In this document: positions 9,050 through 18,727 of the stretch, piece after piece
Numbering within the stretch: the stretch's first letter is position 1
Layout: each line of letters begins with the position of its first letter
NCBI RefSeq assembly: GCF_036067295.1
Contig: NZ_CP107954.1
Span: 124,001 to 188,000 of the forward strand
Length of the DNA: 64,000 nt
Reading direction: 5' to 3'
DNA from: Kribbella sp. NBC_00382
GTDB taxonomy: Bacteria > Actinomycetota > Actinomycetes > Propionibacteriales > Kribbellaceae
Notes under the pieces: model-generated
Databases searched by the model: none
What the model saw: only the letters and a program-made list of their open reading frames with translations
What the model was told of the DNA's origin: nothing
Position numbers and translations under genes: made by a program

Positions 9050-9559
9050 TCACTGGGTGGGACGAACCATCCTGATCTCCGGGACGCCGAAGAACGGCTC
9101 GTCCACCTGGGTACCGTCCTCGACGAACCCCTGCCGCCGGTAGAACGCCTTCGCCCGCTCGTTCCCCTCCAGCACCCAGAGGCTGGCCGCCTCCTTGCCA
9201 ATGGCAACATCCAGCAGCCGGTGCCCGAGCCCGCTCCCCCACCACTTCTCGCGCACATAGATGGCGTACAGCTCCAACGGCGTCGGCGCATCCTCATCCC
9301 GCGTCGGCCCCGGCGAGGAGAACCCGATCACCCGGTCCTGTACCGCGGCGGCCGGATCCGGGTTGACCGCGACCCAGCGCAGTACGCCGCCCTCGAGCCG
9401 CTCCGTCCAGCGCTCAACACGCAGATCCAGCTCGTTGGTTTTCTCGGCCAGCCGCTCCGGGTCGACGAGTCCGGCGTACGCCTCCTGCCAGCAGGTCAGG
9501 TGACACCAGGCCGCAGCCTCGGCATCCGCGACGACTGCGCGGCGGATCTCGATCTCCAT
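9050..9559 (-). CDS. GNAT-family N-acetyltransferase
   Basis: A 169-residue GCN5-related acetyltransferase. The acetyl-CoA pyrophosphate-binding turn is VREKWWGSGLGHRLLDVA, in place of the usual Q/RxxGxG/A, and the C-terminal motif NERAKAFYRRQGFVEDG is typical. The N terminus IRRAVVADAEAAAWCHLTCW is characteristic of the family. The substrate is unknown. Its ATG directly follows the TGA of the upstream MDR oxidoreductase gene (no gap), so the two form one transcription unit. The product is soluble and shows no extra domain. Confidence 0.88.
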   Translation of the reverse strand: MEIEIRRAVVADAEAAAWCHLTCWQEAYAGLVDPERLAEKTNELDLRVERWTERLEGGVLRWVAVNPDPAAAVQDRVIGFSSPGPTRDEDAPTPLELYAIYVREKWWGSGLGHRLLDVAIGKEAASLWVLEGNERAKAFYRRQGFVEDGTQVDEPFFGVPEIRMVRPTQ

Positions 9560-10528
9560 TCAGACAGTGAAGACGATCTTGCCGAACACGTCACCCGCAT
9601 TAAGTTTCGCGAATCCCTCGCGCGCATCAGCGAGCGCATAGGTGCTGTCGATGTGCGGCCGGATCCCCGCGTTCGCCATGAACTGGACCAGTTGGGCCAG
9701 CTCCGCCCGCGTCCCCATCGTCGAGCCCTGCACCCGCAGTTGCAGGAAGAAGATGCGGTTGAGCTCGGCGGACTTCGGCGCCTGCCCGCTCGTCGCGCCG
9801 GAGATCACCACCGTGCCGCCCTGCTTGAGCGACTTCAACGAGTGCGACCAGGTCGCCTGCCCAACGGTCTCCATCACCGCGTCCACCCGCTCGGGCATCC
9901 GCGCGCCCGACTCGAAGGCCTCGTGCGCCCCGATCTCAACCGCCTTCGCGCGCTTGCCTTCATCGCGACTCGTTGCCCAGACCCGCAACCCGGCCGCCCG
10001 CGCGAGCGTGATCAGCGATGACGCGACCCCACCACCCGCGCCTTGGATGAGTACCGTGTCGCCCGGCTTCAGGTCGGACTGCGTGAACAACATCCGGTAC
10101 GCCGTGAGCCAGGCGGTCGGCAGGCAAGCAGCCTCTTCGAAACTCAACCCAGCAGGCTTCGGTACTACGTTGGCAGCCGGCACCGCGATCTTCTGCGCCA
10201 GCGTGCCCTGGTGGACCTCGCTCAGCAGCGACCGCTTGGGGTCGAGCGTCTCGTCGCCCTTCCACGAGGGATCCGAGATGACCGCGTGCACCACCACTTC
10301 GTTGCCGTCCGGATCGATCCCGGCCGCATCGCAGCCGAGGATCATCGGCAGGTTCTTCTCCGCCAGCCCGACGCCCTTCAAAGACCACAGGTCATGGTGA
10401 TTGAGCGCGGTCGCCTTGACGTCGACCGTCACCCACCCGTCAGCCGGCACCGGCTCAGGCCGCTCCCCCACCTCCAGCGCAGAGATCGGGTCGTCCGCGT
10501 CGAACCTGGCAGCGTAAGCAGCAAGCAT
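9560..10528 (-). CDS. Zinc-independent MDR alcohol dehydrogenase/quinone-oxidoreductase-like protein
   Basis: A 322-residue medium-chain dehydrogenase/reductase. It has the GroES-like N-terminal fold (VKATALNHHDLWSLKG, GCDAAGID) and a Rossmann NADPH site (VLIQGAGGGVASSLITLARAAGLRVWATS). The zinc-ligand set of alcohol dehydrogenases is not evident, so it groups with quinone oxidoreductases/crotonyl-CoA-reductase-like proteins that reduce enones or quinones. ATG 10528 was chosen because AAGGTGG lies six bases upstream; the frame is open further but is not family-like. The acetyltransferase gene follows with no gap. The physiological substrate is not evident. Confidence 0.88.
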   Translation of the reverse strand: MLAAYAARFDADDPISALEVGERPEPVPADGWVTVDVKATALNHHDLWSLKGVGLAEKNLPMILGCDAAGIDPDGNEVVVHAVISDPSWKGDETLDPKRSLLSEVHQGTLAQKIAVPAANVVPKPAGLSFEEAACLPTAWLTAYRMLFTQSDLKPGDTVLIQGAGGGVASSLITLARAAGLRVWATSRDEGKRAKAVEIGAHEAFESGARMPERVDAVMETVGQATWSHSLKSLKQGGTVVISGATSGQAPKSAELNRIFFLQLRVQGSTMGTRAELAQLVQFMANAGIRPHIDSTYALADAREGFAKLNAGDVFGKIVFTV

Positions 10529-10592
10529 GTCGTCCACCTTAGGTCCAGATGCGAGTTGGAGTGGCCGGGGTGCTGTGGATCCACCGGGCAAC

Positions 10593-11792
10593 TCAGGGGC
10601 GGGCTACTCCGTCGCGGTGGGCGGCGTCGGCGACGGCTGCTGCTACGGCTGGGGCGACGCGCGGGTCGAACGGGGATGGGATGATGTAGTCCGCGCGGAG
10701 TTCGCCGGCGGGGATCAAGTTGGCCAGCGCCTCGGCGGCGGCCAGCTTCATGCCCTCGGTGATCCGGCTGGCGTTGACGTCGAAGGCACCGCGGAAGATG
10801 CCGGGGAACGCCAGCACGTTGTTGATCTGGTTCGGGAAGTCCGAGCGGCCCGTGGCGACCACCGCGGCGTGCCGGTGGGCGATGTCGGGGTGGACCTCGG
10901 GGTTCGGGTTGGCCAGGGCGAAGATCATCGCGCCGGGCGCCATCCGGGCGATGGCTTCCTCCGGGACGGTGCCGCCGGAGACGCCGAGGAACACGTCGGC
11001 CCCATCGAGCGCGTCGACCAGCCGGCCGGAGATACCGCCCGTGTTGGTGTCCTGGGCCAGTGAAAGCTTGACCGCGTTAAGGTCCGGGCGGTCCTCGTGC
11101 AGGACGCCCTTGCTGTCCACCACTGCCAAGTCGCCGACTCCTGCTTGCAAGAGGATCCGTGCGCAAGCGACCCCGGCCGCGCCCGCACCAGAGATGACGA
11201 CGCGGATGTCGGAGATGGACTTGCCGGTCAAGCGCAGTGCGTTGCGCAACGCGGCGAGCACGACTACCGCAGTACCGTGCTGGTCATCGTGGAAGACCGG
11301 GATGTCGAGGCGTTCCTTCAGCCGGCGCTCGATCTCGAAGCAGCGCGGCGCGGAGATGTCCTCGAGGTTGATGCCACCGAAGGTCGGCGCCATCCGGACG
11401 ACCGTCTCGACGAACTCGTCCACGTCCGTGCAGTCCAGCGCGATCGGCACCGAGTCGACGCCGCCGAACTCCTTGAACAGCAGGGCTTTGCCCTCCATCA
11501 CCGGCAACGACGCGGCCGGCCCGATGTCACCGAGCCCGAGCACCGCGGTGCCGTCGGTGACGACGGCGACCACGTTGGACTTCCAGGTGTACTTGCGGAC
11601 CAGCGACGGGTCCTCGGCGATCGCGGTGCAGACCCGGGCGACCCCCGGCGTGTAGGCGCGGGACAACTCGTCGGCGTTGCTCACATGGACCGAGGACGTG
11701 ACCTCGATCTTGCCGCCGAGATGCAGCTCGAAGACCGGATCACCGGCGTACCGATCGGGCTGCGGGGCGGACGGAATCACTTCGGCGACCAT
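10593..11792 (-). CDS. NAD(P)-dependent malic enzyme
   Basis: A 399-residue malate dehydrogenase (oxaloacetate-decarboxylating) of the short bacterial type, without a phosphotransacetylase tail. It converts malate to pyruvate and CO2 and links the TCA cycle to gluconeogenesis. Visible motifs are SRAYTPGVARVC (catalytic Tyr), VTDGTAVLGLGDIGP, GKALLFKEFGGVD (catalytic Lys), NLEDISAPRCFEIE and FHDDQHGTAVV (metal ligands), the nucleotide site VVISGAGAAGVACARILL, and ALANPNPEV. ATG 11792 aligns with known N termini; a GTG six codons upstream lacks a ribosome binding site. It is monocistronic and divergent from the first ABC transporter operon across 291 bases. Confidence 0.95.
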   Translation of the reverse strand: MVAEVIPSAPQPDRYAGDPVFELHLGGKIEVTSSVHVSNADELSRAYTPGVARVCTAIAEDPSLVRKYTWKSNVVAVVTDGTAVLGLGDIGPAASLPVMEGKALLFKEFGGVDSVPIALDCTDVDEFVETVVRMAPTFGGINLEDISAPRCFEIERRLKERLDIPVFHDDQHGTAVVVLAALRNALRLTGKSISDIRVVISGAGAAGVACARILLQAGVGDLAVVDSKGVLHEDRPDLNAVKLSLAQDTNTGGISGRLVDALDGADVFLGVSGGTVPEEAIARMAPGAMIFALANPNPEVHPDIAHRHAAVVATGRSDFPNQINNVLAFPGIFRGAFDVNASRITEGMKLAAAEALANLIPAGELRADYIIPSPFDPRVAPAVAAAVADAAHRDGVARP

Positions 11793-12007
11793 GAAAAAGG
11801 GACCCTTCACTTCGGAAAGCAGGCAGAAGAACAGCGAGCGTGAGCGTTCGATGAGGGTGCGTCGAACGGCGCCGTTGCCAGGGGGTCACCCGTCGCTACG
11901 AGTAAACCACAGGAGGCACTGGTCCTATCTGTGAGGGTTCCCACACGGCAGTACTCCGGGTGACGATCGAGTCTCGTCCGGGCAAAGCACCCCGCACGTG
12001 ACTGCCT

Positions 12008-12025
12008 GCTGTGCCAGGATGCGGA
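12008..12025 (+). promoter_or_regulatory. Motif shared by both ABC operon leaders (copy 1)
   Basis: GCTGTGCCAGGATGCGGA lies 59 bases before the first binding-protein ATG. A near-identical element, differing by one base, precedes the second operon at 14645. Such conservation between otherwise different leaders suggests a shared promoter core or regulator site. Confidence 0.45.
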
Positions 12026-12083
12026 GCATCCGGCCCGGTACCGTCCGGACCGGGGTTCCACACCCCGTCGAGGAGTCCTAGCG

Positions 12084-12932
12084 ATGAATATCGTCCCCAC
12101 CCTCCGCAAACCCCGCCTCGCGACCGCAGTCGCCTCGGTCGCCGTGCTCGCCCTCTCCCTGGCCGCCTGTGGCGGCGACGACTCCGGCAGCGGCGGTTCG
12201 AGCGACAAGGCCAAGGAGGCCGGGATCACGCTGGTCAAGCCCGGCAAACTGACCGTCTGCACACACCTGTCCTACAAGCCGTTCGAGTACAAGGACGGCA
12301 CCAAGGTGGTCGGCTTCGACGTCGATCTGCTCGACCTGGTGGCCAAGGACCTCGGTCTGGAGCAGGAAGTGGTCAGCATCGAGTGGGCCCAGGTCACCTC
12401 CGGCGCCGCGTACCAGGCCAAGAAGTGCGACATGGGCATGGGCGCGATGACCATCAACGACTCCCGCAAGGCCGCGATCGGGATCACCGATCCCTACATG
12501 GATGCCACCCAGGTGCTGCTGGTCAAGAAGGGCGCGCCGTACAAGTCGCTCGAGGACCTGAAGGGCAAGAAGGTCGGCGTCCAGGCGGACACCACCGGCA
12601 AGGACTACGCCCTCGCGGCCTCCAAGAAGGTCGGCTTCGAGGTGGTGGTCTTCAACGACCTCGCGCTGCAGACCAACAACGTGAAGTCCGGCCGGGTCGA
12701 CGCCGCGGTGAACGACAACGGCGCGCTGTACTCCTTCGTCAAGGAGAACCCCGACACCGAGGTGACGGCCGAGTTCGACACCGGCGAGCAGTACGGCTTC
12801 GCGGCCAAGAAGGACGACCCGAGCGGCACCAAGCTGATCGCCAAGTTCAACGAGCTGCTCGCCAAGGCCAAGACCGACGGCAGCTACAACGAGATCTTCA
12901 AGAAGTGGTTCGGGGTTGAGCCGAAGAAGTGA
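12084..12932 (+). CDS. Polar amino acid ABC transporter, substrate-binding lipoprotein (operon 1)
   Basis: A 282-residue family-3 solute-binding protein. The signal peptide ends in a lipobox (LSLAAC, Cys at residue 30), so the mature protein is a lipoprotein at the outer face of the membrane. The ligand-binding fold starts with KLTVCTHLSYKPFEYKDG and VVGFDVDLLDLVAKDLG and includes MGMGAMTINDSRKAAIGIT, the signature of glutamine/histidine/arginine-type receptors. GAGGAG stands before the ATG. The permease gene overlaps its stop by four bases (GTGA) and the ATPase gene follows that, giving a complete three-gene importer. A second paralogous operon lies immediately downstream. The exact amino acid cannot be deduced. 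Confidence 0.94.
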   Translation: MNIVPTLRKPRLATAVASVAVLALSLAACGGDDSGSGGSSDKAKEAGITLVKPGKLTVCTHLSYKPFEYKDGTKVVGFDVDLLDLVAKDLGLEQEVVSIEWAQVTSGAAYQAKKCDMGMGAMTINDSRKAAIGITDPYMDATQVLLVKKGAPYKSLEDLKGKKVGVQADTTGKDYALAASKKVGFEVVVFNDLALQTNNVKSGRVDAAVNDNGALYSFVKENPDTEVTAEFDTGEQYGFAAKKDDPSGTKLIAKFNELLAKAKTDGSYNEIFKKWFGVEPKK

Positions 12933-13753
12933 CCTCCACCGACACCCTCCCGGAACGGCGTCGGGGCCTGAGTCCGCGGCAGCGGGCCCGGCGCTCCCGC
13001 GGGATCCAGTACGCCGTACTGATCGTCATCGTCGTGGTGGCCGCCTTCACGGCGGACTGGGGCCAGATCGTCGATGTCTTCTTCAGCCCGAAGTTCATCA
13101 AGGACTCCTTCACCTCCGGGCTGCCCGGCGCCTTCCTGAAGACGCTCGAGTACACGGCCGGCGCGTTCGTCATCGGCCTGCTCGGCGGGACCCTGCTGGC
13201 CCTGATGCGGCTCAGCCGGGTCGCGCCGTACCGCTGGCTCGCGACGGCGTACATCGAGTTCTTCCGCGGGCTGCCGGCGATCGTGGTCTTCGTCGCGTTC
13301 AGCCTGCTGCCGCTCGCCTTCGCGAACCTGGTCATCCCGTTCGACCCGTACGGCACGGTGTGGCTGGCGCTCGGGATCGTCGCCGCGGCGTACATGGCCG
13401 AGGTGATCCGGGCCGGGATCCAGGCCGTGCCGCGAGGTCAGGTCGAGGCGGCCCGCTCGCTCGGGATGCCGCCCGGCCTGGCGACCCGGAAGATCGTGCT
13501 GCCACAGGCGTTCCGGATCGTCCTGCCGCCGCTGGCCAACGACCTGATCCTGCTGGTCAAGGACTCGTCGCTGGTCTTCATCATCGGTACGACGGCAGCT
13601 GACTACGAGCTGACCGGCTTCGGCCGCGACCTGGCCAACACGGCGTCGAACCTGACCCCCCTGGTCACCGCCGGGTTCTGCTACCTGATCATCACCCTGC
13701 CACTGGGCCTGCTGGTCCGCTGGCTCGAAGCCAAGGCTGCGAGGGCGAACTGA
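12929..13753 (+). CDS. Polar amino acid ABC transporter permease (operon 1)
   Basis: A 274-residue HisM/GlnP-type permease. A basic N terminus is followed by about five or six membrane segments, with the EAA loop near [38 protein letters not shown] that docks on the ATPase. The TMD signature [20 protein letters not shown] is typical of the polar amino acid subfamily. It starts with GTG at 12929, overlapping the binding-protein stop by four bases, and its stop overlaps the ATPase ATG (TGATG). A homodimer is expected because no second permease gene is present. Confidence 0.94.
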   Translation: MTSTDTLPERRRGLSPRQRARRSRGIQYAVLIVIVVVAAFTADWGQIVDVFFSPKFIKDSFTSGLPGAFLKTLEYTAGAFVIGLLGGTLLALMRLSRVAPYRWLATAYIEFFRGLPAIVVFVAFSLLPLAFANLVIPFDPYGTVWLALGIVAAAYMAEVIRAGIQAVPRGQVEAARSLGMPPGLATRKIVLPQAFRIVLPPLANDLILLVKDSSLVFIIGTTAADYELTGFGRDLANTASNLTPLVTAGFCYLIITLPLGLLVRWLEAKAARAN

Positions 13754-14508
13754 TGACCGCTGTGGTGGAGATCAAGAACCTGCACAAGTCGTTCGGCAGC
13801 AACCATGTCCTGCGCGGTATCGACTTCACCGTCGAGGAGGGCGAGGTCGTCTGCGTGATCGGGCCGTCCGGTTCGGGCAAGTCGACGCTGCTGCGGTGCG
13901 TCAACCTGCTCGAAGTACCGGAGCAAGGTCAGGTGCTCGTCAGCGGCGAGGACATCACCGACCAGGACTGCCACCTGGACGCCGCCCGGTCCCGGATCGG
14001 GATGGTGTTCCAGCAGTTCAACCTGTTCCCGCATTTGTCCGTACTGGCGAACTGCACCGTGGCGCAGACGACAGTACTGCGGCGCAACGCGTCGACGGCC
14101 GAGGAGATCGCGCGAGGCAACCTGGATCGCGTCGGGCTGAACGACAAGGTGACCGCCTACCCGATGCAACTGTCGGGCGGGCAGCAGCAGCGAGTGGCGA
14201 TCGCTCGCGCGTTGTCGATGGACCCTGCCCTGATGCTCTTCGACGAGCCCACCTCGGCGCTCGACCCCGAGCTGGTCGGCGACGTCCTGACGGTGATGCG
14301 CAAGCTCGCCCTGGACGGGATGACGATGCTCGTCGTCACGCACGAGATGGCCTTCGCCCGCGAGGTCGCCGACCGGGTGGTCTTCATGGACGGCGGCGTG
14401 ATCGTCGAACAGGGCCCGCCCGCCGAGGTGATCGGCAACCCGCAGCAGGAACGCACCCGGACCTTCCTGCGCCGGGTCCTCGACCCCACCCATGTGGAGC
14501 CGAGCTAG
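13753..14508 (+). CDS. Polar amino acid ABC transporter ATPase (operon 1)
   Basis: A 251-residue GlnQ/HisP-type ATPase. Walker A is GPSGSGKST, the Q-loop is [14 protein letters not shown], the signature is [15 protein letters not shown], Walker B is [17 protein letters not shown] and the switch is VTHEM. All nucleotide-binding elements are intact, so it should energise uptake by the permease whose stop codon overlaps its start. There are about 180 bases between its stop and the next operon start, including a copy of the shared promoter motif. Confidence 0.95.
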   Translation: MTAVVEIKNLHKSFGSNHVLRGIDFTVEEGEVVCVIGPSGSGKSTLLRCVNLLEVPEQGQVLVSGEDITDQDCHLDAARSRIGMVFQQFNLFPHLSVLANCTVAQTTVLRRNASTAEEIARGNLDRVGLNDKVTAYPMQLSGGQQQRVAIARALSMDPALMLFDEPTSALDPELVGDVLTVMRKLALDGMTMLVVTHEMAFAREVADRVVFMDGGVIVEQGPPAEVIGNPQQERTRTFLRRVLDPTHVEPS

Positions 14509-14644
14509 TTGTTGCCTAGCGCAACTTGATGTCACCGTGTGTGCGCGGTCGCCGACAGTCTGTGGTGGCCGCGCACGTACGGAATGTGACGATGACTACG
14601 ATCAGGTCTCCAATCCGGTCCGATCAGTGCGCAACTGGTCGAGG

Positions 14645-14662
14645 GCTGTGCCAAGATGCGGA
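14645..14662 (+). promoter_or_regulatory. Motif shared by both ABC operon leaders (copy 2)
   Basis: GCTGTGCCAAGATGCGGA lies 26 bases before the second binding-protein ATG; 17 of 18 bases match the element at 12008. The surrounding leader is otherwise different. The spacing to the start codon differs (26 versus 59 bases), which fits a promoter element better than an RNA element. Confidence 0.45.
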
Positions 14663-14687
14663 AAAAGCAGCCTTGGAGGGCCTAGAG

Positions 14688-15593
14688 ATGTCAGTTCTGC
14701 GTATGACCCTTGCCGTGTGTGGGGTCGTCGTCCTGTCCGCGAGTGGATGCGGTTCGGACAGCCTGTCGGGTGATTCGCCGTCGACGAGTACCTCGTCGAG
14801 CCAGCCGACCGCCGGTGGATCCACGGACCCCTCGCTCGCGGCGGCCCTGCCGGCGAAGATCAAGACGGCCGGCAAGATCACCGTCGGCGTCGACGCGACC
14901 TACCCGCCGAACGAGTTCCTGCAGGGCGGCAAGACCGTGGCCGGGATGGACGTCGATGTGTTCGACGCCGTCGCCAAGAAGTTCGGCGTCACCGTCGACT
15001 GGCAGCCGGCCGGCTTCGACACCATCATCACCGGTGTGCAGAGCGGCAAGTACGACCTCGGTATCTCGTCGTTCACGATCAACGACAAGCGCAAGGCGCA
15101 GGTCAACATGGTCAGCTACTTCAACGCCGGTACCCAGTGGGCCACCGCCGCGGGCAACCCGAAAAAGGTCGACCCGGCCGACGCGTGCGGCAAGACGATC
15201 GCCGTCCAGAAGGGCACCACCCAGCTCGAGGACGACATCCCGGTCAAGCAGGCCGCCTGCAAGAAGGCCGGCAAGCCGGAGATCAAGCTCGTCATCCGGG
15301 AGAAGCAGGATGCCGCCACCGCCGACGTCGCCACCGGCAAGGCCGACGCGATGCTGGCCGACTCCCCCGTCGTGCTCTACGCGGCCAAGCAGTCGCAGGG
15401 CAAGATCGAGGCGCTCGGTGACATCTACGACGCCGCGCCGTACGGGTACGTCGTACCGAAGGCCGAGACCGAGTTCGCGACCGCGCTGGCCAAGGCGCTC
15501 AAGGCGATCGATGCCGACGGCACCTACAAGGCGGCCCTGAGCACCTGGGGCAACGAGTCGGGCGCCATCACCGACTTCGCCGTGAACCCCTGA
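14688..15593 (+). CDS. Polar amino acid ABC transporter, substrate-binding lipoprotein (operon 2)
   Basis: A 301-residue family-3 solute-binding protein with a lipobox (LSASGC, Cys at about residue 21), then a Ser/Thr-rich linker. The fold shows GKITVGVDATYPPNEFLQGG, VAGMDVDVFDAVAKKFGV and GISSFTINDKRKAQVNM. A GGAGGG ribosome binding site fixes ATG 14688. It is a paralogue of the binding protein 2.6 kb upstream but clearly diverged, so a different amino acid specificity is likely. Permease and ATPase genes follow in the same order as in operon 1. Confidence 0.94.
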   Translation: MSVLRMTLAVCGVVVLSASGCGSDSLSGDSPSTSTSSSQPTAGGSTDPSLAAALPAKIKTAGKITVGVDATYPPNEFLQGGKTVAGMDVDVFDAVAKKFGVTVDWQPAGFDTIITGVQSGKYDLGISSFTINDKRKAQVNMVSYFNAGTQWATAAGNPKKVDPADACGKTIAVQKGTTQLEDDIPVKQAACKKAGKPEIKLVIREKQDAATADVATGKADAMLADSPVVLYAAKQSQGKIEALGDIYDAAPYGYVVPKAETEFATALAKALKAIDADGTYKAALSTWGNESGAITDFAVNP

Positions 15594-15594
15594 G

Positions 15595-16571
15595 ATGACA
15601 TCAGGTACTGACGACCCGCGTCCGGTCGATCCGCCCGCCACTGCGGCGGCGGACCGGCCGGGTGCGATCGAAGCCGTCCCGGTCCGGCATCCGGGCCGCT
15701 GGGTCGCCATCGCCGTGCTCGCGGTGCTGTTCGCGATGTTCGTGCACCTGGTGGTGACCAACAAGGAGTTCGACTGGAAGTTCGTCTTCCAGGCGATGAA
15801 CCAGTCGCCGGTGCTCGAGGGCCTGGTCAAGGGCACCTTGCTGGTCACCGTGCTGAGCATGGTGGTCGGGGTCGGCGGCGGGGTGATCCTGGCCGTGATG
15901 CGGCTGTCGGACAACCCGATCCTGTCCGGCGTGGCCTGGCTGTTCACCTGGTTCTTCCGCAGCGTGCCGCGGTACATCCTGCTGTTCACGATGGCCACCC
16001 TGGGCATCCTGTTCAAGGACGGGCTGTCGTTCGGCTTCCCGTTCGACTGGAAGATCATCGGCTGGCTGGGGATGTCGGGTGACTGGCGGTTCCTGACGCT
16101 GGACGCCAACCAGGTCTTCACCGGCATCGTGGCCGGCGTGCTCGGACTCGGCTTGTCCGAGGCGGCGTACATGGCCGAGATCGCCCGGGCCGGCATCATG
16201 AGCGTCGACAAGGGTCAGCTCGAGGCCGCCGAGGCGCTCGGGATGAACCGTGGCAAGGCGATGCGCCGGGTGGTGCTGCCGCAGGCGATGCGGGTGATCG
16301 TGCCGCCGACCGGCAACGAGACGATCGCCATGCTCAAGGACACTTCACTGCTGATCGCCGTACCGGTGACGACCGAGCTGTTCTACCAGCTGCAGTCGAT
16401 CGGAAGCGTTTACTACAAGACATTCCCGGTCGCCGTCGCCGCGACGCTGTACTACCTGGCCGCCACCAGCGTGCTGATGGTCGGGCAGTACTTCCTCGAG
16501 CGGCACTTCGGCAAGGGCTTCGGGACCAAGGCCCCGCGAGCCGCCCGGCCGGCCGGGGCAGGAGGCGCCTG

Positions 16572-16572
<1 letters not shown>
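15595..16572 (+). CDS. Polar amino acid ABC transporter permease (operon 2)
   Basis: A 325-residue HisM-type permease, longer than its operon-1 paralogue. It has an N-terminal cytoplasmic extension of about 40 residues rich in Pro/Ala and a larger insertion between the first transmembrane pair and the conserved core. The EAA loop is [39 protein letters not shown]. The C terminus is Ala/Gly/Pro-rich. It begins one base after the binding-protein stop, and its stop overlaps the ATPase ATG by one base. A role as homodimeric channel is inferred from the single permease gene. Confidence 0.93.
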
Positions 16573-17354
<782 letters not shown>

Positions 17355-17457
17355 CCACTCTCTTGTTCATTCGCCCCCTTTTCACCCTCCTGGCAGTCTG
17401 TCGGCGCCCGACAGACTGTGACGAGGGTGAAAAGGGGGCGAATGAACAAGAGGGTGG
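17355..17457. repeat. 103-bp near-perfect hairpin after ABC operon 2
   Basis: Two 35-bp arms (17355-17389 and 17423-17457) pair with one mismatch. Inside them, a second perfect 11-bp stem (CAGTCTGTCGG with CCGACAGACTG) closes on a three-base CGC loop, separated from the main stem by 4-base internal loops. The left arm starts on the base after the ATPase stop. The arm sequence (CTTGTTCATTCGCCCCC) is not GC-clamp plus T-run like a simple terminator. It may be a strong transcription barrier, an mRNA-stabilising structure or a small MITE/REP-like element. Confidence 0.85.
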
Positions 17458-17491
17458 GCGTGCGTTGCCGGGGTGAAGAGTGGAAGATGTA

Positions 17492-17518
17492 AACCGATGG
17501 GCCAGGTGCCCATCGGTT
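17492..17518 (+). promoter_or_regulatory. Hairpin in the leader of the usfX-sigF operon
   Basis: AACCGATGGGC and GCCCATCGGTT pair perfectly around a CAGGT loop, ending about ten bases before the ribosome binding site of the anti-sigma gene. It could modulate translation or mark a dyad operator. No SigF-type promoter (GTTT...GGGTA) could be placed with confidence. Confidence 0.5.
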
Positions 17519-17543
17519 CAGCCTGCCTGGGAGGCAATGCACT

Positions 17544-17936
17544 GTGAGCAGCACCGGACGACCCGCCGAGGTCCGCCTCAGCATCCCCGCGGACAGCGCC
17601 TACATCGCGGTTCCGCGGTCGGTGGTCGGCAACCTGGCGGCCCGCAACGACTTCACCGTGGACGCGATCGACGATCTGCGGATCGCGGTGGACGAGGCGT
17701 GCGCGCTGCTGCTCCCGCAGGCCTCGGACGGTGTGCTGGACCTGGTCTTCGAGATCGCCCCGCCGCAGTTGACGGTGAGCACGACGGCCACCGTGCCGAA
17801 CGGCTGGAAGCCGGACACCACGTCGTTCGGCTGGACCGTACTGACCGCGCTGGTGGAGTACGCCGCCGCCGAGACCGTCGACGGGCGGCTGACCATCACG
17901 GTGTCGGCGTCGGCGACCGCGTCGGAGAAGGCGTGA
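17544..17936 (+). CDS. usfX: Anti-sigma factor of the RsbW/UsfX type
   Basis: A 130-residue GHKL-fold serine-kinase-like anti-sigma factor. It matches the mycobacterial UsfX pattern (DAIDDLRIAVDEACALLLPQA; WTVLTALVEYAA). The N-box asparagine and histidine of canonical RsbW (ExxxNxxxHA) are replaced by ACALLLPQA, so kinase activity is doubtful; UsfX shows a similar departure. The GTG at 17544 has GGGAGG about nine bases upstream. Its stop codon overlaps the GTG of the sigma factor gene (GTGA), so the two are coupled and the protein almost certainly sequesters that sigma factor. Anti-anti-sigma genes are not in the window. Confidence 0.88.
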   Translation: MSSTGRPAEVRLSIPADSAYIAVPRSVVGNLAARNDFTVDAIDDLRIAVDEACALLLPQASDGVLDLVFEIAPPQLTVSTTATVPNGWKPDTTSFGWTVLTALVEYAAAETVDGRLTITVSASATASEKA

Positions 17937-18727
17937 CAGAGGACAGAACCCTGGACAGCGAGCCCCAGGAACCCGACCTACGCACCCGGACCGCCACCTT
18001 CTTCGCCGCAATGGGCGGTTCGACCCCTGGGGAACCGGCGCACACGCTCGCCCGCGACGGCCTGGTCTCCTTGCACATGCCGCTGGTGGAGCACCTCGCC
18101 CGGCGCTTCCGCAATCGCGGCGAACCGTACGACGACCTGGTCCAGGTGGCCACGATCGGCCTGATCAAGGCGATCGACCGGTTCGACTCCGAGCGCGGGG
18201 TGGAGTTCTCGACCTACGCGACGCCGACGATCCTCGGTGAGATCAAGCGGTACTTCCGGGACAAGGGCTGGGCCATCCGGGTGCCGCGCCGGCTCCAGGA
18301 GCTCCGGCTCTCGCTGACCGCGGCGACCGCTGAGCTGACCCAGGAGCAGGGCCGCGCACCGACGGTCGGGGAGCTGTCCGAGCGGCTAGGGCTGCCGGCC
18401 GACCTGATCATCGAGGGCCTGGAGTCCGCGAACGCCTACAACACGCTCTCGCTGGACGCCCCGGACCAGAACGAGGCGGACGCCACGACCGTCCTGGACG
18501 GCCTGGGAGGCGAGGACGAGGCGCTGGAGAGCGTCGAGTACCGCGAGTCCCTCAAACCGCTGCTGGCCCAGCTGGACACCCGGGAGAAGCGGATCCTGAC
18601 GCTGCGGTTCTTCCGCGGGATGACCCAGTCCCAGATCGCCGACGAGATCGGCATCTCCCAGATGCACGTCTCCCGGCTGCTCGCCCGTACCCTCACCGAG
18701 CTCCGGGCGGGACTGCTCAAGGAATAG
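17933..18727 (+). CDS. sigF: SigB/SigF-family alternative sigma factor
   Basis: A 264-residue group-3 sigma factor with regions 2, 3 and 4: LVEHLARRFRNRGEPYDDLVQVATIGLIKAIDRFD (2.1-2.2), GVEFSTYATPTILGEIKRYFRDKGWAIRVPRR (2.3-2.4), then a region-4 helix-turn-helix FFRGMTQSQIADEIGISQMHVSRLLARTL. It directs RNA polymerase to stress or development promoters. The GTG at 17933 overlaps the anti-sigma stop. The gene ends without a gap before the convergent membrane protein gene. The order anti-sigma then sigma is the same as usfX-sigF of mycobacteria. Confidence 0.94.
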   Translation: MTEDRTLDSEPQEPDLRTRTATFFAAMGGSTPGEPAHTLARDGLVSLHMPLVEHLARRFRNRGEPYDDLVQVATIGLIKAIDRFDSERGVEFSTYATPTILGEIKRYFRDKGWAIRVPRRLQELRLSLTAATAELTQEQGRAPTVGELSERLGLPADLIIEGLESANAYNTLSLDAPDQNEADATTVLDGLGGEDEALESVEYRESLKPLLAQLDTREKRILTLRFFRGMTQSQIADEIGISQMHVSRLLARTLTELRAGLLKE

